A stretch of DNA of 64,000 nucleotides from Collimonas antrihumi (GTDB lineage Bacteria > Pseudomonadota > Gammaproteobacteria > Burkholderiales > Burkholderiaceae_D): contig NZ_JAGQED010000012.1 of the NCBI RefSeq assembly GCF_018304965.1, forward strand, positions 44,163 through 108,162, in the 5' to 3' direction. The notes below the pieces were generated by a model. The model searched no databases, was not told the DNA's origin, and worked only from the letters and a program-made list of their open reading frames with translations. Shown piece after piece: positions 26,698 through 36,747 of the stretch; position 1 is the first letter of the stretch, and every line of letters starts with the position of its first letter. The position numbers were made by a program, and so were the translations under genes.

Positions 26698-27732
26698 TCA
26701 GGTACTGCTGCGTATCGCCAACCGGAAACCGAGATCGACACTGGTTGTTTCCACCACCTCGCGCCTGAGTATCTTGATCAGCAGCTGGGCGGCGGTAAAG
26801 CCGATGTCGTAACGCGGCGTGACGATCGTGGTGATGCCGGGATTGGCGTAGGCCGACCATGGCAAATCGTTAAAGCCGGCAATCGCCATCTGGCCGGGAA
26901 CCGAGAGGCCGCGCCGCTGGCATTCAAACAAGACGCCAAGTGCAAGATCGTCATTGCAGCAAAACACCGCATCGCAGGAGGGAGTTTGCTGCAAGATCTG
27001 GCCTAGCATCCTGGTGCCGAGCTCTACCGTCGACGGCGCCGGCGTCAATACTTCAACGTCGGCGGCTATGCCGGCTTCGGCGAGCGCCTTGCGAAAGCCA
27101 TGCCGGCGTTTCATCATGCGCGGATCGAGCTGGGCGCCGAGGAAGCCGGGTTGGCGGTAGCCGCGCTCGATCAAATGGCGGGCGATGCTGTAGCCCGCGT
27201 CTTCATGCGAAAAACCGACAGTGACTTCGCTGCAGCCGGGATTCAGGTCGAACATGCGCACCGCCGGCACATTGTGCGCCGCCAGCTGGTCGCGCAACAC
27301 ATCCTGCTGTTCTATGCCGCTGAGCAAAAAACCATCCGGCGCATGCGCCAGATAAGTGCTGATCAGCTGACTTTCCTTTTCCTGCGAGTAACTGCTTTCG
27401 CCGATCAGGAATTTGTAGCCGTGCTGATTCAGGCTGTCGCGGATCCCGGTCAGGGTTTCCACGAAAACCGAGTTGCTGAGCGACGGCACAATCACGCCGA
27501 TCACTTGCGATTTGGCCGAGGCCAGCGTGCTGGCAGCTTGATTCGGCACATAGCCGAGTTGCTTGATCGCCGCCGCAATCCGTTCCCGTGCTTCCAGTTG
27601 CACCAGCGCTGGCGTTTTCAATGCGCGCGATACCGTCATCGGGCTGACGCGGGCTAGCCGGGCGACGTCGACGATAGTTACCCTGCCGCTGGCGCGGCTA
27701 TGGCGTTGCTGTTTGAGTTCCGGGGCGCTCAT
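26698..27732 (-). CDS. LacI-family regulator, gluconate (GntR) type
   Basis: A 344-residue LacI-type repressor: HTH (VTIVDVARLARVSPMTVSRA) and hinge (PNQAASTLASAKSQVIGVIV), followed by a sugar-binding domain. The sequence style (SLSNSVFVETLTGIRDSL) is that of the gluconate-operon GntR group. It is divergent from an FGGY gluconokinase across 423 bp, so it probably represses that gene and is released by gluconate or its phosphate. A LacI-type half-palindrome with AGCGCT occurs in the gap. Confidence 0.85.
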   Translation of the reverse strand: MSAPELKQQRHSRASGRVTIVDVARLARVSPMTVSRALKTPALVQLEARERIAAAIKQLGYVPNQAASTLASAKSQVIGVIVPSLSNSVFVETLTGIRDSLNQHGYKFLIGESSYSQEKESQLISTYLAHAPDGFLLSGIEQQDVLRDQLAAHNVPAVRMFDLNPGCSEVTVGFSHEDAGYSIARHLIERGYRQPGFLGAQLDPRMMKRRHGFRKALAEAGIAADVEVLTPAPSTVELGTRMLGQILQQTPSCDAVFCCNDDLALGVLFECQRRGLSVPGQMAIAGFNDLPWSAYANPGITTIVTPRYDIGFTAAQLLIKILRREVVETTSVDLGFRLAIRSST

Positions 27733-27961
27733 GGTCGAAATGGCATTCTTATAGTCTCGTTGTACTTTGTATTTAGCTGGCAGCCGTTTCCTGTACGCAT
27801 TATCCGGTCAATCTTCGGATATTTGTGCGCGGTAGCGGAATCTTGTCCATTTGGCTAGCGCAGCCAATGTTACACGCAAGGCATGGCACATTGATATAGT
27901 CTCCTTGGAGGAATGATGCAGTCGCGCCACGCTATCGCATCCCGATATACTCATCATCCAT

Positions 27962-27977
27962 ATGATAGCGCTACCTT
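27962..27977. promoter_or_regulatory. Candidate LacI-family operator
   Basis: ATGATAGCGCTACCTT has the central AGCGCT typical of LacI-family operators and near-symmetric flanks (GATAGCGCTACC). It lies in the divergent gap between the regulator and gluconokinase. Confidence 0.5.
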
Positions 27978-27987
27978 ATAAAGTGTT

Positions 27988-28026
27988 ATTACAGCCACTG
28001 ATTACAGCCACCGATTACAGCCACTG
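27988..28026. repeat. Three 13-bp tandem repeats
   Basis: ATTACAGCCACTG, ATTACAGCCACCG, ATTACAGCCACTG, head to tail, immediately right of the candidate operator and 130 bp before the gluconokinase gene. Units 1 and 3 are identical. Confidence 0.92.
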
Positions 28027-28155
28027 CACAGCCGCCAACAAGCACTACAATGAGGCGGTGAGGCTAGCGATTCGCCAAATGACCGGCCAAATCCAGGATA
28101 GCGGCCTGTCCGGCTAATTTTCCTTACATCTGCATATTCCATCACGAGGTAGTTC

Positions 28156-29712
28156 ATGCAACATCAGCCAGAATACATGCTTGGCGTAGATATCGGCACC
28201 ACCAGCACCAAGGCGGTGCTGTTCACCACCCAGGGACAGGTCGTGGCGCAGCATGCGGTGGAATATCCCCTGTTATGCACCACGCCGGGCATGGCTGAGC
28301 AAGACCCGCTGCAGATTTACGCCGCGGTGCTCAGCGCGATCCAGAATGCGGTCAGCAGCAGCAAGGTCGCCGCCGGAGAGATCGCCCTGGTGTCCTTCAG
28401 CGCCGCCATGCATAGCGTGATTGCGGTGGATCAGGACGGCGCGTTATTGAGCAACAGTATCACTTGGGCTGACAATCGCGCGGGCGAATGGTCCAACCGG
28501 ATTCGCGACGAGCTGGATGGCCATGCGATCTATTTGCGCACCGGTACGCCGATTCATCCGATGTCGCCGCTCTGCAAAATCATGTGGCTGCGGCACGACC
28601 AGCCGCAGCTGTTCGGACGCACCGCAAGGTTTGTCGGTATGAAGGAATATGTGTTGTATCGCCTGTTCGGCGAATGGCTGGTCGATCACTCGATCGCCTC
28701 CGCCACCGGCATGTTCAATTTGCAGCAGCTGGATTGGGATCAGGGTGCGTTGCAGATGCTCGGCATCAGCCCGCAACAGCTATCGCGACTGGTGCCGACC
28801 ACGCACTACCTGAGCGGCCTGGCGCCAGCCATGGCGCAGCAGCTGGGCTTGTCATCGTCGACGCCGTTCGTGATCGGCGCCAACGATGGCGTGCTATCCA
28901 ATCTCGGCGTCAATGCCATCGGCCCGGGCCAGGTTGCCGTCACTGTCGGTACCTCGGGGGCGATGAGGACGGTGATAGACAAGCCGGTGACCGATCCCGC
29001 CGGCCGTACTTTTTGCTATGCGCTGACAGCCAAACACTGGGTAGTCGGCGGCCCTACCAACAATGGCGGCAGCATCTTCCGCTGGGTGCGCGATGAACTG
29101 GCCACCGCCGAGTCTGCCGCCGCCAAGGAAGCCGGGCTCGATCCGTATGAAGCGTTGACCAAGATTGCCGAGTCAGTGACTGCCGGCGCTGAAGGATTGC
29201 TGTTCCATCCCTACCTGGCAGGTGAGCGCGCGCCGCTTTGGAATGCCGATGCGCGTGGATCCTATTTCGGGCTGGCGATGCATCACGGCAAACCGCATAT
29301 GATCCGGGCCGCGCTGGAAGGCGTAATTTTCAGCCTGTACAGTATTTTGCCGGCCGTAGAAGACCTGATCGGACCGACCACTCATATGATGGCGACCGGC
29401 GGTTTTGCGCGTTCAGCCTTATGGCGGCAAATGATGGCGGATATTTTCGAGCGCGAAGTGGTGGTGCCGGAAAGCGTCGAGTCATCCTGTCTCGGCGCCA
29501 CCGTGCTGGGTTTGTACGCCCTGGGGAAAATCGATTCGCTGGATGCCATCGGCGGCATGGTCGGCGCGACGCACCAGCATCTGCCGATTCCAGAGAATGT
29601 GGCGCTGTATCGCCGTCTGTGGCCGATCTATGCCGCCATTCCCAAGCAGCTGGAGCAGCAATACCGGCAGTTATCGCAGTTTCAGCGTGAGACGGCGGTT
29701 CAAGTCCGATAA
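28156..29712 (+). CDS. gntK: Gluconokinase, FGGY family
   Basis: A 518-residue carbohydrate kinase. It starts MLGVDIGTTSTKAVLF (phosphate-1 loop), continues with ITWADNRAGEW and GTPIHPMSPLCKI, which are typical of gluconate kinases, and has LLFHPYLAGERAPLWN and the adenosine motif MMATGGFARSALWRQM. It converts gluconate plus ATP to 6-phosphogluconate in the cytoplasm. GAGG lies 6 nt before the ATG. The divergent LacI regulator supports the assignment. Periplasmic glucose dehydrogenase genes at 36.1-39.8 kb could supply its substrate; no gluconate permease is seen nearby. Xylulokinase-like activity is the main alternative. Confidence 0.85.
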   Translation: MQHQPEYMLGVDIGTTSTKAVLFTTQGQVVAQHAVEYPLLCTTPGMAEQDPLQIYAAVLSAIQNAVSSSKVAAGEIALVSFSAAMHSVIAVDQDGALLSNSITWADNRAGEWSNRIRDELDGHAIYLRTGTPIHPMSPLCKIMWLRHDQPQLFGRTARFVGMKEYVLYRLFGEWLVDHSIASATGMFNLQQLDWDQGALQMLGISPQQLSRLVPTTHYLSGLAPAMAQQLGLSSSTPFVIGANDGVLSNLGVNAIGPGQVAVTVGTSGAMRTVIDKPVTDPAGRTFCYALTAKHWVVGGPTNNGGSIFRWVRDELATAESAAAKEAGLDPYEALTKIAESVTAGAEGLLFHPYLAGERAPLWNADARGSYFGLAMHHGKPHMIRAALEGVIFSLYSILPAVEDLIGPTTHMMATGGFARSALWRQMMADIFEREVVVPESVESSCLGATVLGLYALGKIDSLDAIGGMVGATHQHLPIPENVALYRRLWPIYAAIPKQLEQQYRQLSQFQRETAVQVR

Positions 29713-29715
29713 GGC

Positions 29716-29843
29716 GTAGGGTGGGCAACGTTTTTTGCCCATGCGTGACCGCGATAACCGGAGTGCGGGCCCTTACGGCGCGGAAAATAGACGCATGTAC
29801 GTGATGTGAATTCCGCGTGGGCACAAAGGCGTGCCCACCCTAC
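29716..29843. repeat. REP-like element, copy b (paired)
   Basis: GTAGGGTGGGCA (29716) and TGCCCACCCTAC (ending 29843) face each other across 104 bp, with an inner GCCCATGCG / CGCGTGGGC pair. This looks like a two-REP composite. It fills the gap after gluconokinase. Confidence 0.88.
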
Positions 29844-29862
29844 CAGTTGCCGTTACAGTCTT

Positions 29863-30828
29863 TTAATCTTCATCTTCCGGATCAATCAAGCTGAATTTCT
29901 CGTGGGCGGTTTCACTCAAATGCGCGCGTAGCCATTTGTGCGCCGGATTGCGGGAGTCGCGCTCGTGCCACAGCATATCGACATGGACCGCTGGTGTCGG
30001 GAACGGCAGTTCGCGCGCCACCAGTTCTTCGGTCATGCCGGTTGCGCCAATCAGGTGGCGCGGCAACACTGTGAGCAGATCGGAACTGGCAACCACGCGG
30101 CCGGCCGTGAAGAATTGATTGACGGTCAGCAGGATGCGCCGCTCGCGCCCCATCGCCGCCAGGGTTTCATCGATCAAGCCATGCGCCCGGCCGGAAAAAC
30201 TTACCAGCAGATGATGCGATGCGCAGTAATTGTCCAGGGTCAGCACCTGATTGGCCAGCGGATGCTTCTTGTGCATCACGCACACATATTCGCCGGTGTA
30301 GAGCCGCTCATGATGGATCGGCGAGGCGCTGGTAGTCTGGCCGCCGGCCAGCTGGGCCGCAACGCCAGGGAAAAATCCCACCGCCAGGTCGACATCGCCA
30401 CGCAACAGCATCTGGCGTGGATCGCGGGTTGTCAGCGGCACCATGCGCAGATTCAGTTGCGGTGCTTCGCGTTCGATCGTACGCACCAGTCCCGGCAGCC
30501 ACAACGCTGCGGTGGCGTCCGCCATGGCCATCTGGAAGGTCGTGTGGGCGCGCGAGACATCGAAAGTTTCTGGCGTGATCGCAGTTTCCAGGTCGGTCAA
30601 CGCGCGCCTTACCACCGGCCACAATTCTTCGGCGTGCTGGGTCGGCTTGACGCCGTGCGCGGTGCGGATCAGCAGCTCATCGTTGAGCGTATCGCGCAAT
30701 CGTTTCAAGGCATTCGACACCGCCGGTTGGGTCATTGCCAGGCGGCTGGCGGCGCGTGTCAGGTTTTGCTCGGTCATGACGGCATCGAAGACACGCAGCA
30801 AATTTAAATCAAGCGTTAAAAAACTCAT
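29863..30828 (-). CDS. LysR-family transcription regulator
   Basis: A 321-residue LysR protein. The N-terminus LDLNLLRVFDAVMTEQNLTR, followed by AASRLAMTQPAVSNALKRLR, is the style of the NodD/LinR-like branch. The effector domain includes LRMVPLTTRDPRQMLLRGDV. The C-terminus is acidic (IDPEDED). It is convergent with gluconokinase. No divergent target is adjacent: the next 400 bp upstream hold no convincing gene, so the target is unknown. Confidence 0.88.
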   Translation of the reverse strand: MSFLTLDLNLLRVFDAVMTEQNLTRAASRLAMTQPAVSNALKRLRDTLNDELLIRTAHGVKPTQHAEELWPVVRRALTDLETAITPETFDVSRAHTTFQMAMADATAALWLPGLVRTIEREAPQLNLRMVPLTTRDPRQMLLRGDVDLAVGFFPGVAAQLAGGQTTSASPIHHERLYTGEYVCVMHKKHPLANQVLTLDNYCASHHLLVSFSGRAHGLIDETLAAMGRERRILLTVNQFFTAGRVVASSDLLTVLPRHLIGATGMTEELVARELPFPTPAVHVDMLWHERDSRNPAHKWLRAHLSETAHEKFSLIDPEDED

Positions 30829-31241
30829 GGTCGGATCTAATGTTAATTATTTTTGGACTGAATTTGTACTGAAAACGGGGCTGAAAAATTTAGCCTGAAT
30901 GCAATATTCACAGATTTTATAACTGTTATATGAAAGCGCAATGACAGATTTCAAGTGCTGCAAAAATATTGCACAACAACATAAACGCAATATGAAGCGA
31001 CTATCAGTTGAGATTATGTCTGATAACTGTAATGGTTGCTGGAGGGAAACCAAAATAATGCAAACCCTCTCTGTCAGGCTTAATCTTACAGACATTGCCT
31101 ATTTGATGTGCACGACGGATTTTTTTGACAGATACCGAACGTTATTCGTTGAACACATAACTGATATCCAAAATCATAATTGGATAGCTCGCTAAGTAAT
31201 GAATATACTGCAATGCAACATCATCATTGAAAAGTAGTCGT
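30829..31241. other. 413-bp AT-rich intergenic region
   Basis: No supported gene. An 84-codon frame (30941-31195) has no ribosome-binding site, is rich in Cys and Asn, and resembles nothing I know. The promoter of the LysR gene should lie at the left end. Confidence 0.5.
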
Positions 31242-31559
31242 ATGTCTTTATTCGCTTTTGCCCTGCCTGCTGAAATAGCTTTGTTCGACGTATCGGCGCT
31301 GCTTGCCGCCGCTGCTGCCGCAGTGCGGCCATTGCTGGGCGTGGGAGCGTTGGCGACCTTGATGGTGTATTTCAAACCGCTTTGGATGGGGGTCTTGCGT
31401 GCTGCATTGATGTTGGTCAAACCGCGCAAATCGCTGGACCAGCGGATTGCCCGCAGCAAGTTCAACGGGCAGCAATTAGTACGCCGCATGGCTAACGACC
31501 ATGCACTCAGTCAGCCAAGCCTGGCAGCTGAACTGCGACTGCTGGCCGGTCGCGATTAA
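31242..31559 (+). CDS. Small hypothetical membrane protein
   Basis: A 105-residue protein with an Ala/Leu-rich hydrophobic segment (residues 16-45), a second short one (49-63), and a basic tail (KPRKSLDQRIARSKFNGQQL). No recognised family. The ribosome-binding site is weak. It is followed 15 bp later by a 37-codon ORF with a strong one, and then by a terminator, so the two probably share a transcript. Confidence 0.55.
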   Translation: MSLFAFALPAEIALFDVSALLAAAAAAVRPLLGVGALATLMVYFKPLWMGVLRAALMLVKPRKSLDQRIARSKFNGQQLVRRMANDHALSQPSLAAELRLLAGRD

Positions 31560-31574
31560 CTACAAGGAGTTGTT

Positions 31575-31688
31575 ATGCACCAATACATATACTTTGACGA
31601 AGACGGCTTCCCTACTTTCGCTGTGATGCAATGGCTGCGCGCCGCGGCAACGCGCGTTTCAGCCTGGATGGGTTTGAACGGCCTGTAA
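31575..31688 (+). CDS. 37-residue small protein
   Basis: ATG at 31575 is preceded by AAGGAG at 6 nt. The translation starts MHQYIYFDEDGFPTF and ends TRVSAWMGLNGL; the second half is amphipathic with two Trp residues. No homology is known to me. The good ribosome-binding site, short gap to the preceding small ORF and terminator 70 bp downstream support a real gene. Confidence 0.5.
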   Translation: MHQYIYFDEDGFPTFAVMQWLRAAATRVSAWMGLNGL

Positions 31689-31755
31689 TACGCCGTTAAG
31701 CCATCTCCACTATTGAATTTCTGACGTCTCCTCTTTCCCGCGATGGAAAGATTCG

Positions 31756-31788
31756 CCCTGCCGGCTAACCGTCAGCAGGGGGTTTTTT
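31756..31788 (+). terminator. Rho-independent terminator of the small-ORF unit
   Basis: CCCTGC (31756-31761) / GCAGGG (31775-31780) followed by GG and six T residues. Confidence 0.8.
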
Positions 31789-31803
31789 GACTGCAGAGCC
31801 ACA

Positions 31804-31845
31804 TAAAAAAACGCCCGCTAGCTTACGCTGCGGGCGTTTTTGTTT
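31804..31845. terminator. Terminator of pckG (bidirectional)
   Basis: CGCCCGC (31812-31818) / GCGGGCG (31830-31836) with A7 on the left and T5 on the right. It lies 17 bp past the pckG stop. Confidence 0.9.
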
Positions 31846-31861
31846 GTTGCGGTATAAGGCG

Positions 31862-33754
<1,893 letters not shown>

Positions 33755-34155
33755 GAAAAACTACCTCCAATACCAATAAAGAAATCTTTTTCTTGCCAGC
33801 GGCTTGTAGTCGATTGACTTGCCATGTCGGCTGGTTGAATTCTGGTGCGCTTGTTGCGAGCTATCTGGCTAGTTAGCGTTATCATTTATCGATCAACAAG
33901 CATCGTGTTGGTTTTACTGCAGGCCTTGCTGTGATTCTTGCTGTAATGCAGGCCGCACACCTTTGAGCGATGTTGCTGGTTTTAACGGGGGAGTAGCCTC
34001 TATCCCGGGAAAAGTGGGCCGATTGTACACCTGATTTGTAGTGAAAATGACCAACTATTGTAGTAAGGTATTTCCCGTTTTCCGGATGCTGTTGCTTTAT
34101 TACGTGGCAGCGGTTTTTCTTTATTTTTATGCAATTTAAATATCAAAAAGCTCCT
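33755..34155. promoter_or_regulatory. pckG / dehydrogenase divergent upstream region
   Basis: A 401-bp gap between divergent genes, so both promoters lie here. GCAGGCC occurs at 33919 and 33949 as a short direct repeat. No clear operator was assigned. Confidence 0.4.
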
Positions 34156-35142
34156 ATGAAAATTGCCGTACTGGATGATTATCAAGACTGTGTCCGCCAT
34201 CTCGACTGTTTCAAGATGTTGGATGGCCACGAGGTCAAAGTGTTCAACAATTCCGCGCGCGGCGTCGGTCAACTGGCAATCCGCCTGGCCGTTTTCGACG
34301 CGCTGGTTTTGATACGCGAGCGCAGCAGTTTTTCCAAAGCGCTGCTGCAAAAATTGCCTAAGCTGAAATTGCTATCCCAGACCGGAAAAGTCAGCGGCCA
34401 TATCGATGTCGAGGCGGCCACCGAATGCGGCGTCGCCATCGTCGAAGGCGTCGGCGATCCGACCGCACCGGCCGAGCTGACATGGGCCCTGATCATGGCG
34501 GCCAGCCGCCGCATTCCGCGTTATGTCAGCAATCTGCAGCAAGGGCAATGGCAATCGGTTTCGGCGACGCCGCAAAACAATGTACTCGGCACCGTGCTCA
34601 AAGGGCGGACGTTGGCGATCTGGGGTTATGGAAAAATCGGCCGCATGATTGCCGCGTACGGCAAGGCGTTCGGCATGCGCGTGCTGGTCTGGGGCCGCGA
34701 AGCGAGCCGTGCGGCCGCGTTAAAAGACGGTTGTCTGGCGGCAGATTCGAAACATCAGTTCTTTGCCGAGGCTGATGTTTTGACGCTGCATCTGCGCTTG
34801 AATGACGCTACCCGTGGCATCGTCGAAGCCGCCGATCTGGCTTTGATGAAACCCAGCGCCATTTTCGTCAACACCAGCCGTGCCGAACTGGTTGCCGACG
34901 GCGCATTGCTGCCGGCCTTGCAACAAGGCCGGCCCGGTTATGCCGCGCTGGATGTATACGAAACCGAACCATTGGCGCCGGACTCGCCGCTCTTGCGGAT
35001 GGAAAACGTGCTGGCCTCCCCGCATCTTGGCTATGTCGAAAAAGACAGCTACGAGCTATACTTCCGCGCCGCATTCCAGAACGTTGTGGATTTCGCGAGT
35101 GGTACGCCGAAGAACGTCCTGAATCCAGACGCGTTGTTGTAG
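34156..35142 (+). CDS. D-2-hydroxyacid dehydrogenase
   Basis: A 328-residue NAD(P)-dependent dehydrogenase of the PGDH/hydroxypyruvate-reductase fold. The nucleotide motif is LAIWGYGKIGRMIAAYGKAF. The catalytic Arg is in FVNTSRAELVADGAL, the Glu in DVYETEPLAPDSPL and the His in SPHLGYVEKDS. The substrate is not determined. I start at 34156 (MKIAVLDDYQD), the family's usual start; neither this nor the ATG at 34129 has a good ribosome-binding site. Its stop codon TAG is formed by the GTAG head of REP copy c, so the insertion may have reset the C-terminus. Confidence 0.85.
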   Translation: MKIAVLDDYQDCVRHLDCFKMLDGHEVKVFNNSARGVGQLAIRLAVFDALVLIRERSSFSKALLQKLPKLKLLSQTGKVSGHIDVEAATECGVAIVEGVGDPTAPAELTWALIMAASRRIPRYVSNLQQGQWQSVSATPQNNVLGTVLKGRTLAIWGYGKIGRMIAAYGKAFGMRVLVWGREASRAAALKDGCLAADSKHQFFAEADVLTLHLRLNDATRGIVEAADLALMKPSAIFVNTSRAELVADGALLPALQQGRPGYAALDVYETEPLAPDSPLLRMENVLASPHLGYVEKDSYELYFRAAFQNVVDFASGTPKNVLNPDALL

Positions 35143-35193
35143 GGTGGGCATGCATGCCCACGCGGACGCACAATACACGCCTCCGCGTGGGTA
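35139..35193. repeat. REP-like element, copy c
   Basis: GTAGGGTGGGCATGCATGCC at the head, then CCACGCGGA ... CTCCGCGTGGG. It contains the stop codon of the preceding gene and ends just before the converging 35201-35953 gene. Confidence 0.87.
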
Positions 35194-35200
35194 AAGACCA

Positions 35201-35953
35201 TCAGTCGTCGTCGGCGCCACTAGGCAAAATCAACTTGTTCAGCCGGGCTGCCGGCGCGGCTAGCGTGGTGTCATGCCACATGGTCTTCCAGCCCGGCGGC
35301 CACGGCAATGGCGGGCCGCTATATTCAGGCACGTTCTTGCGCACCGGGATCACCGGCAAGCTATGCGGCATGGCGCCTTCGCTCCAGCCCAGGCTGAAGG
35401 CGTAATCCGGCAGCAACGCATCGCATACCTTGGCAAACCAGTTGCTATGGTCTTCATCGTTTCCCAATGCCTGCGCCAGGCCGTGCGGATCGAACTGCGC
35501 CAGCGCGCTTGCCAGTTCCGGTATCGACGCGCCGGGCTGGTCGCCCCAGCCCAGGATCGGGTTGAAATTGTAATCTGCGCCAGACCCGTACCAGCCTTCG
35601 CGCCGGGGCCGTTCCATCCAACTGCGACGTCCGCAAAACAAATGCCAGCGCCAGTGCAGGCCGGACGGTTTCGGCCAGCTGTACAGATACAGCCGTTGAT
35701 AGCCGGCGCGATGCAATTCGCGCACCAGCGCCATCAGGCGAGCGTGCGGCATACGGTCTGGCGGTGCGTGACGGAACATGATGGGTTCGCCGTCTGCGTG
35801 CTGCACTTCGTCGGAAGACAGATTCAAGTCCAGCGTCCGCTTCTCGCTGCCGAAACGCGCAGCTATCCAGCCGGTTAACAAGTTAACCGAGGTGATTACG
35901 CCATAGCCGCGAAAGCGGTGAAAAATAACGGTGCCGGGAGCGATGGGTTTCAT
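35201..35953 (-). CDS. Conserved-looking hypothetical protein, Trp/Pro-rich
   Basis: A 250-residue soluble protein. The N-terminal 50 residues look like a small beta-barrel (GTVIFHRFRGYGVITSVNLL, CarD/SH3-like in style). The middle and end are rich in Trp, Pro and His (SGLHWRWHLFCGRRSWMERP; PPLPWPPGWKTMWHD). No family is recognised with confidence. It is convergent with the hydroxyacid dehydrogenase, separated by the REP element. Confidence 0.6.
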   Translation of the reverse strand: MKPIAPGTVIFHRFRGYGVITSVNLLTGWIAARFGSEKRTLDLNLSSDEVQHADGEPIMFRHAPPDRMPHARLMALVRELHRAGYQRLYLYSWPKPSGLHWRWHLFCGRRSWMERPRREGWYGSGADYNFNPILGWGDQPGASIPELASALAQFDPHGLAQALGNDEDHSNWFAKVCDALLPDYAFSLGWSEGAMPHSLPVIPVRKNVPEYSGPPLPWPPGWKTMWHDTTLAAPAARLNKLILPSGADDD

Positions 35954-36106
35954 GAGTCGGAATTCTTAAAAAAAGTGCACGCCTAAGGCAAATGTTACCA
36001 GTGTAGCCGCTGCGCCGCGGTTTCATAGGATAGGCAAAAGGCGCAGCATCGATTTGCTTACCTCAGTATAATCAAGCCACCCTCCAAGGTAGAAAGGACT
36101 AGCCAT

Positions 36107-36745
36107 ATGAAGCAACGTCCACCAGTTACAGACGAGCGATCAAGCGACCAGCCCATCACAGCAGCCACCGATAGCGGCGCGTTTTCAGTCGGCAGGCGCA
36201 ATCTCATGCTGTTGGGAGGCCTCAGTTTCGCGACGATGAGCATCCCCTATTGGCTGCGGCAAGCCTCAGCCCAGACCGTCACTCCTGCCTCCACCCCCGG
36301 TTCTACCAGTTCCCCTCCCAGCGCAAGCAATCAGCAGCAAACCGATTTCATGGCCTTGTCGTCATTGTTGACCGGCGCGCCGAAACTCAATCCGCGCATA
36401 GGCGCAAGACTGTATAGCGCGCTGACTAAACAAGCGATCGAGTTTGAGAAACAAGCCGCTGCGTTGTGGCAGTACAGCCTCGATAAAAATATCAAGGACG
36501 TCGATAACCTGGCTGCCGCAGTCGGCACCGATAGTGCGTTATCGCTAGTCTTGCACCGGATTATCAGTGCCTGGTATCTGGGCGTAGTCGGCGACGGTGG
36601 CGTAACCGGCGGCGCCAAGGTGATCGCATTCGAACAGGCATTGATGTTCGACCAGGTGCGCGATGCCGTTGTGGTGCCGACCTATTGCCGTGCCGCTCCA
36701 GGGTACTGGATTACCCAACCGGCAGTCTTGAAAGCGAGGGTTTGA
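36107..36745 (+). CDS. FAD glucose dehydrogenase small (gamma) subunit, Tat-exported
   Basis: A 212-residue protein with a twin-arginine signal (VGRRNLMLLGGLSF, residues 28-41) after an unusually long n-region. The mature part matches the sugar/gluconate-2-dehydrogenase small-subunit family (ALSSLLTGAPKLNPRIGARL). In Burkholderia-type FAD-GDH the gamma subunit acts as chaperone and Tat carrier for the cofactor-loaded catalytic subunit. It lies 2 bp before the catalytic gene, followed by the cytochrome, giving the classic gamma-alpha-beta order. Confidence 0.88.
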   Translation: MKQRPPVTDERSSDQPITAATDSGAFSVGRRNLMLLGGLSFATMSIPYWLRQASAQTVTPASTPGSTSSPPSASNQQQTDFMALSSLLTGAPKLNPRIGARLYSALTKQAIEFEKQAAALWQYSLDKNIKDVDNLAAAVGTDSALSLVLHRIISAWYLGVVGDGGVTGGAKVIAFEQALMFDQVRDAVVVPTYCRAAPGYWITQPAVLKARV

Positions 36746-36747
36746 GC

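Noticed and set aside
30941..31195. 84-codon ORF
   Set aside because: No ribosome-binding site, no homology, unusual composition.
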